Source: Chryseobacterium sp. Tr-659
GTDB lineage: Bacteria; Bacteroidota; Bacteroidia; Flavobacteriales; Weeksellaceae
Assembly: GCF_011752975.1 (NCBI RefSeq)
Contig: NZ_VWWP01000001.1
Coordinates: forward strand, 620,001-684,000
Direction: 5' to 3'
Length of the DNA stretch: 64,000 nt
Made by a program: the position numbers and the translations under genes. Positions 63,624 to 64,000 of this stretch are shown here, piece after piece (position 1 is the first letter of the stretch; the number at the start of each line of letters is the position of its first letter). Below the pieces are notes generated by a model that saw nothing but the letters and a program-made list of their open reading frames with translations, was not told the DNA's origin and ran no database searches.

Positions 63624-64000
63624 TCAATAAAAATCATAGTACAAGCTCCATTCTTTGGTTTCACTATTTTTGGCAAACATAAAGCTTCCGCTGTCTACCA
63701 CATTCAGCTGGGCTTTATTATCTGATGAAACCTGAAAAACATATTCAAAACCTTTTCCGAAGCCATCCTTGATTCCAATGCCCGGTTGGCAATAAGAAGG
63801 GTAACCACCTAATTTAGTACTATAACAATGTTCCATGATATCATAATAACTATTGATAATTCCTTCTTCTTCAAGCTCCAGAATTTTATCTTCCATTTCA
63901 CCTTCCAGATCTTCGAGACCGCCGCCATCCCATATAGGAGCGTCTTTAGTAAATAACTTGGAGCTTAATGGGAATGGTTTTAAGTAAGAGGTTGAACTTT
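63624..64000 (-). CDS. DUF1963-like (YwqG family) protein, C-terminal part, truncated by window edge
   Basis: The frame stays open to the right edge, so the gene begins outside the window. An internal ATG at 63896 is not the true start. The visible 125 residues include KPFPLSSKLFTKDAPIWDGG, KLGGYPSYCQPG and FVFQV-like strands near the end. The KLGGYPxxxQ motif is typical of DUF1963/YwqG, a family of unknown function often found beside contact-dependent toxin or immunity genes. Nothing of that kind is visible here. Confidence 0.65.
   Translation of the reverse strand, partial: SSTSYLKPFPLSSKLFTKDAPIWDGGGLEDLEGEMEDKILELEEEGIINSYYDIMEHCYSTKLGGYPSYCQPGIGIKDGFGKGFEYVFQVSSDNKAQLNVVDSGSFMFAKNSETKEWSLYYDFY

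Noticed and set aside
1..64000. CRISPR array, prophage, integrative element, tRNA or rRNA genes
   Set aside because: I saw no regularly spaced direct repeats, no integrase or phage genes, no tRNA-like cloverleaf and no rRNA sequence. This is by eye only; a tRNA or repeat scan would settle it.

Overview
The window is AT-rich, densely coded chromosomal DNA from a member of the Bacteroidota, most likely the Flavobacteriia and close to Chryseobacterium/Elizabethkingia (Weeksellaceae). The supporting signs are two proteins with C-terminal type IX secretion (T9SS) sorting domains, Bacteroidota-only families (HYC_CC_PP, DUF4876, DUF6850-like barrels, porin O/P), promoters of the TAnnTTTG (-7) type, weak ribosome binding sites and many short intergenic palindromes. 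I see no tRNA, rRNA, CRISPR array, phage, integrase or complete insertion sequence. The layout looks like ordinary core and accessory chromosome, not a mobile island.

Region by region. 1-4 kb: the tail of arginine decarboxylase, a HAD phosphatase and agmatinase (polyamine synthesis), then an alkylation-repair pair (an AraC/O6-alkylguanine methyltransferase fusion and an AlkB-like dioxygenase). 4-10 kb: a secreted alpha/beta hydrolase resembling amino-acid-ester acyltransferases, a large outer-membrane barrel protein and a BON/SH3 gene pair. 10-17.3 kb: a dicarboxylate/glutamate symporter with a PhyH dioxygenase, a GH92 mannosidase, a small unknown, and an Mrp/NifU pair for Fe-S assembly. 17.4-24 kb: a five-gene RND efflux operon (HYC_CC_PP protein, TolC, RND pump, lipoprotein adaptor, cysteine-rich lipoprotein), probably for heavy metals. 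24-32 kb: a DUF3060 protein, a 1012-residue T9SS choice-of-anchor I protein, a Rossmann protein overlapping an unlisted 49-residue membrane peptide, and ppx/ppk1 (polyphosphate turnover).

32-44 kb: a T9SS M43 metalloprotease, dnaK, and a probably iron-regulated block. That block has a lipoprotein gene and a four-gene operon (TonB receptor, DUF4876 lipoprotein, DUF6850-like barrel, di-heme cytochrome c peroxidase). Both units carry the same 20-bp Fur-like element upstream. 43.6-51.9 kb: a C10-like cysteine peptidase, a membrane AraC regulator, a thioredoxin-like protein, a lipoprotein, a tandem duplicated cassette of small membrane peptides and paralogous unknown proteins, a nucleoid-associated protein, a membrane protein and a cyclase-family enzyme. 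52-58 kb: a C4-dicarboxylate operon (porin, DASS transporter, sdhC, sdhA, sdhB). 58-64 kb: a secreted Ntn-type amide hydrolase, a red-light photoreceptor pair (bacteriophytochrome kinase plus heme oxygenase), malate dehydrogenase and the end of a DUF1963-like gene.

The best candidates for something undescribed are the tandem small-membrane-peptide/unknown-protein cassette at 47381-48567, whose two short genes fall below a normal ORF length cut-off, and the operator-linked TonB/DUF4876/DUF6850/peroxidase locus at 35732-43557. All functions were inferred by reading the sequence; no database search was run.
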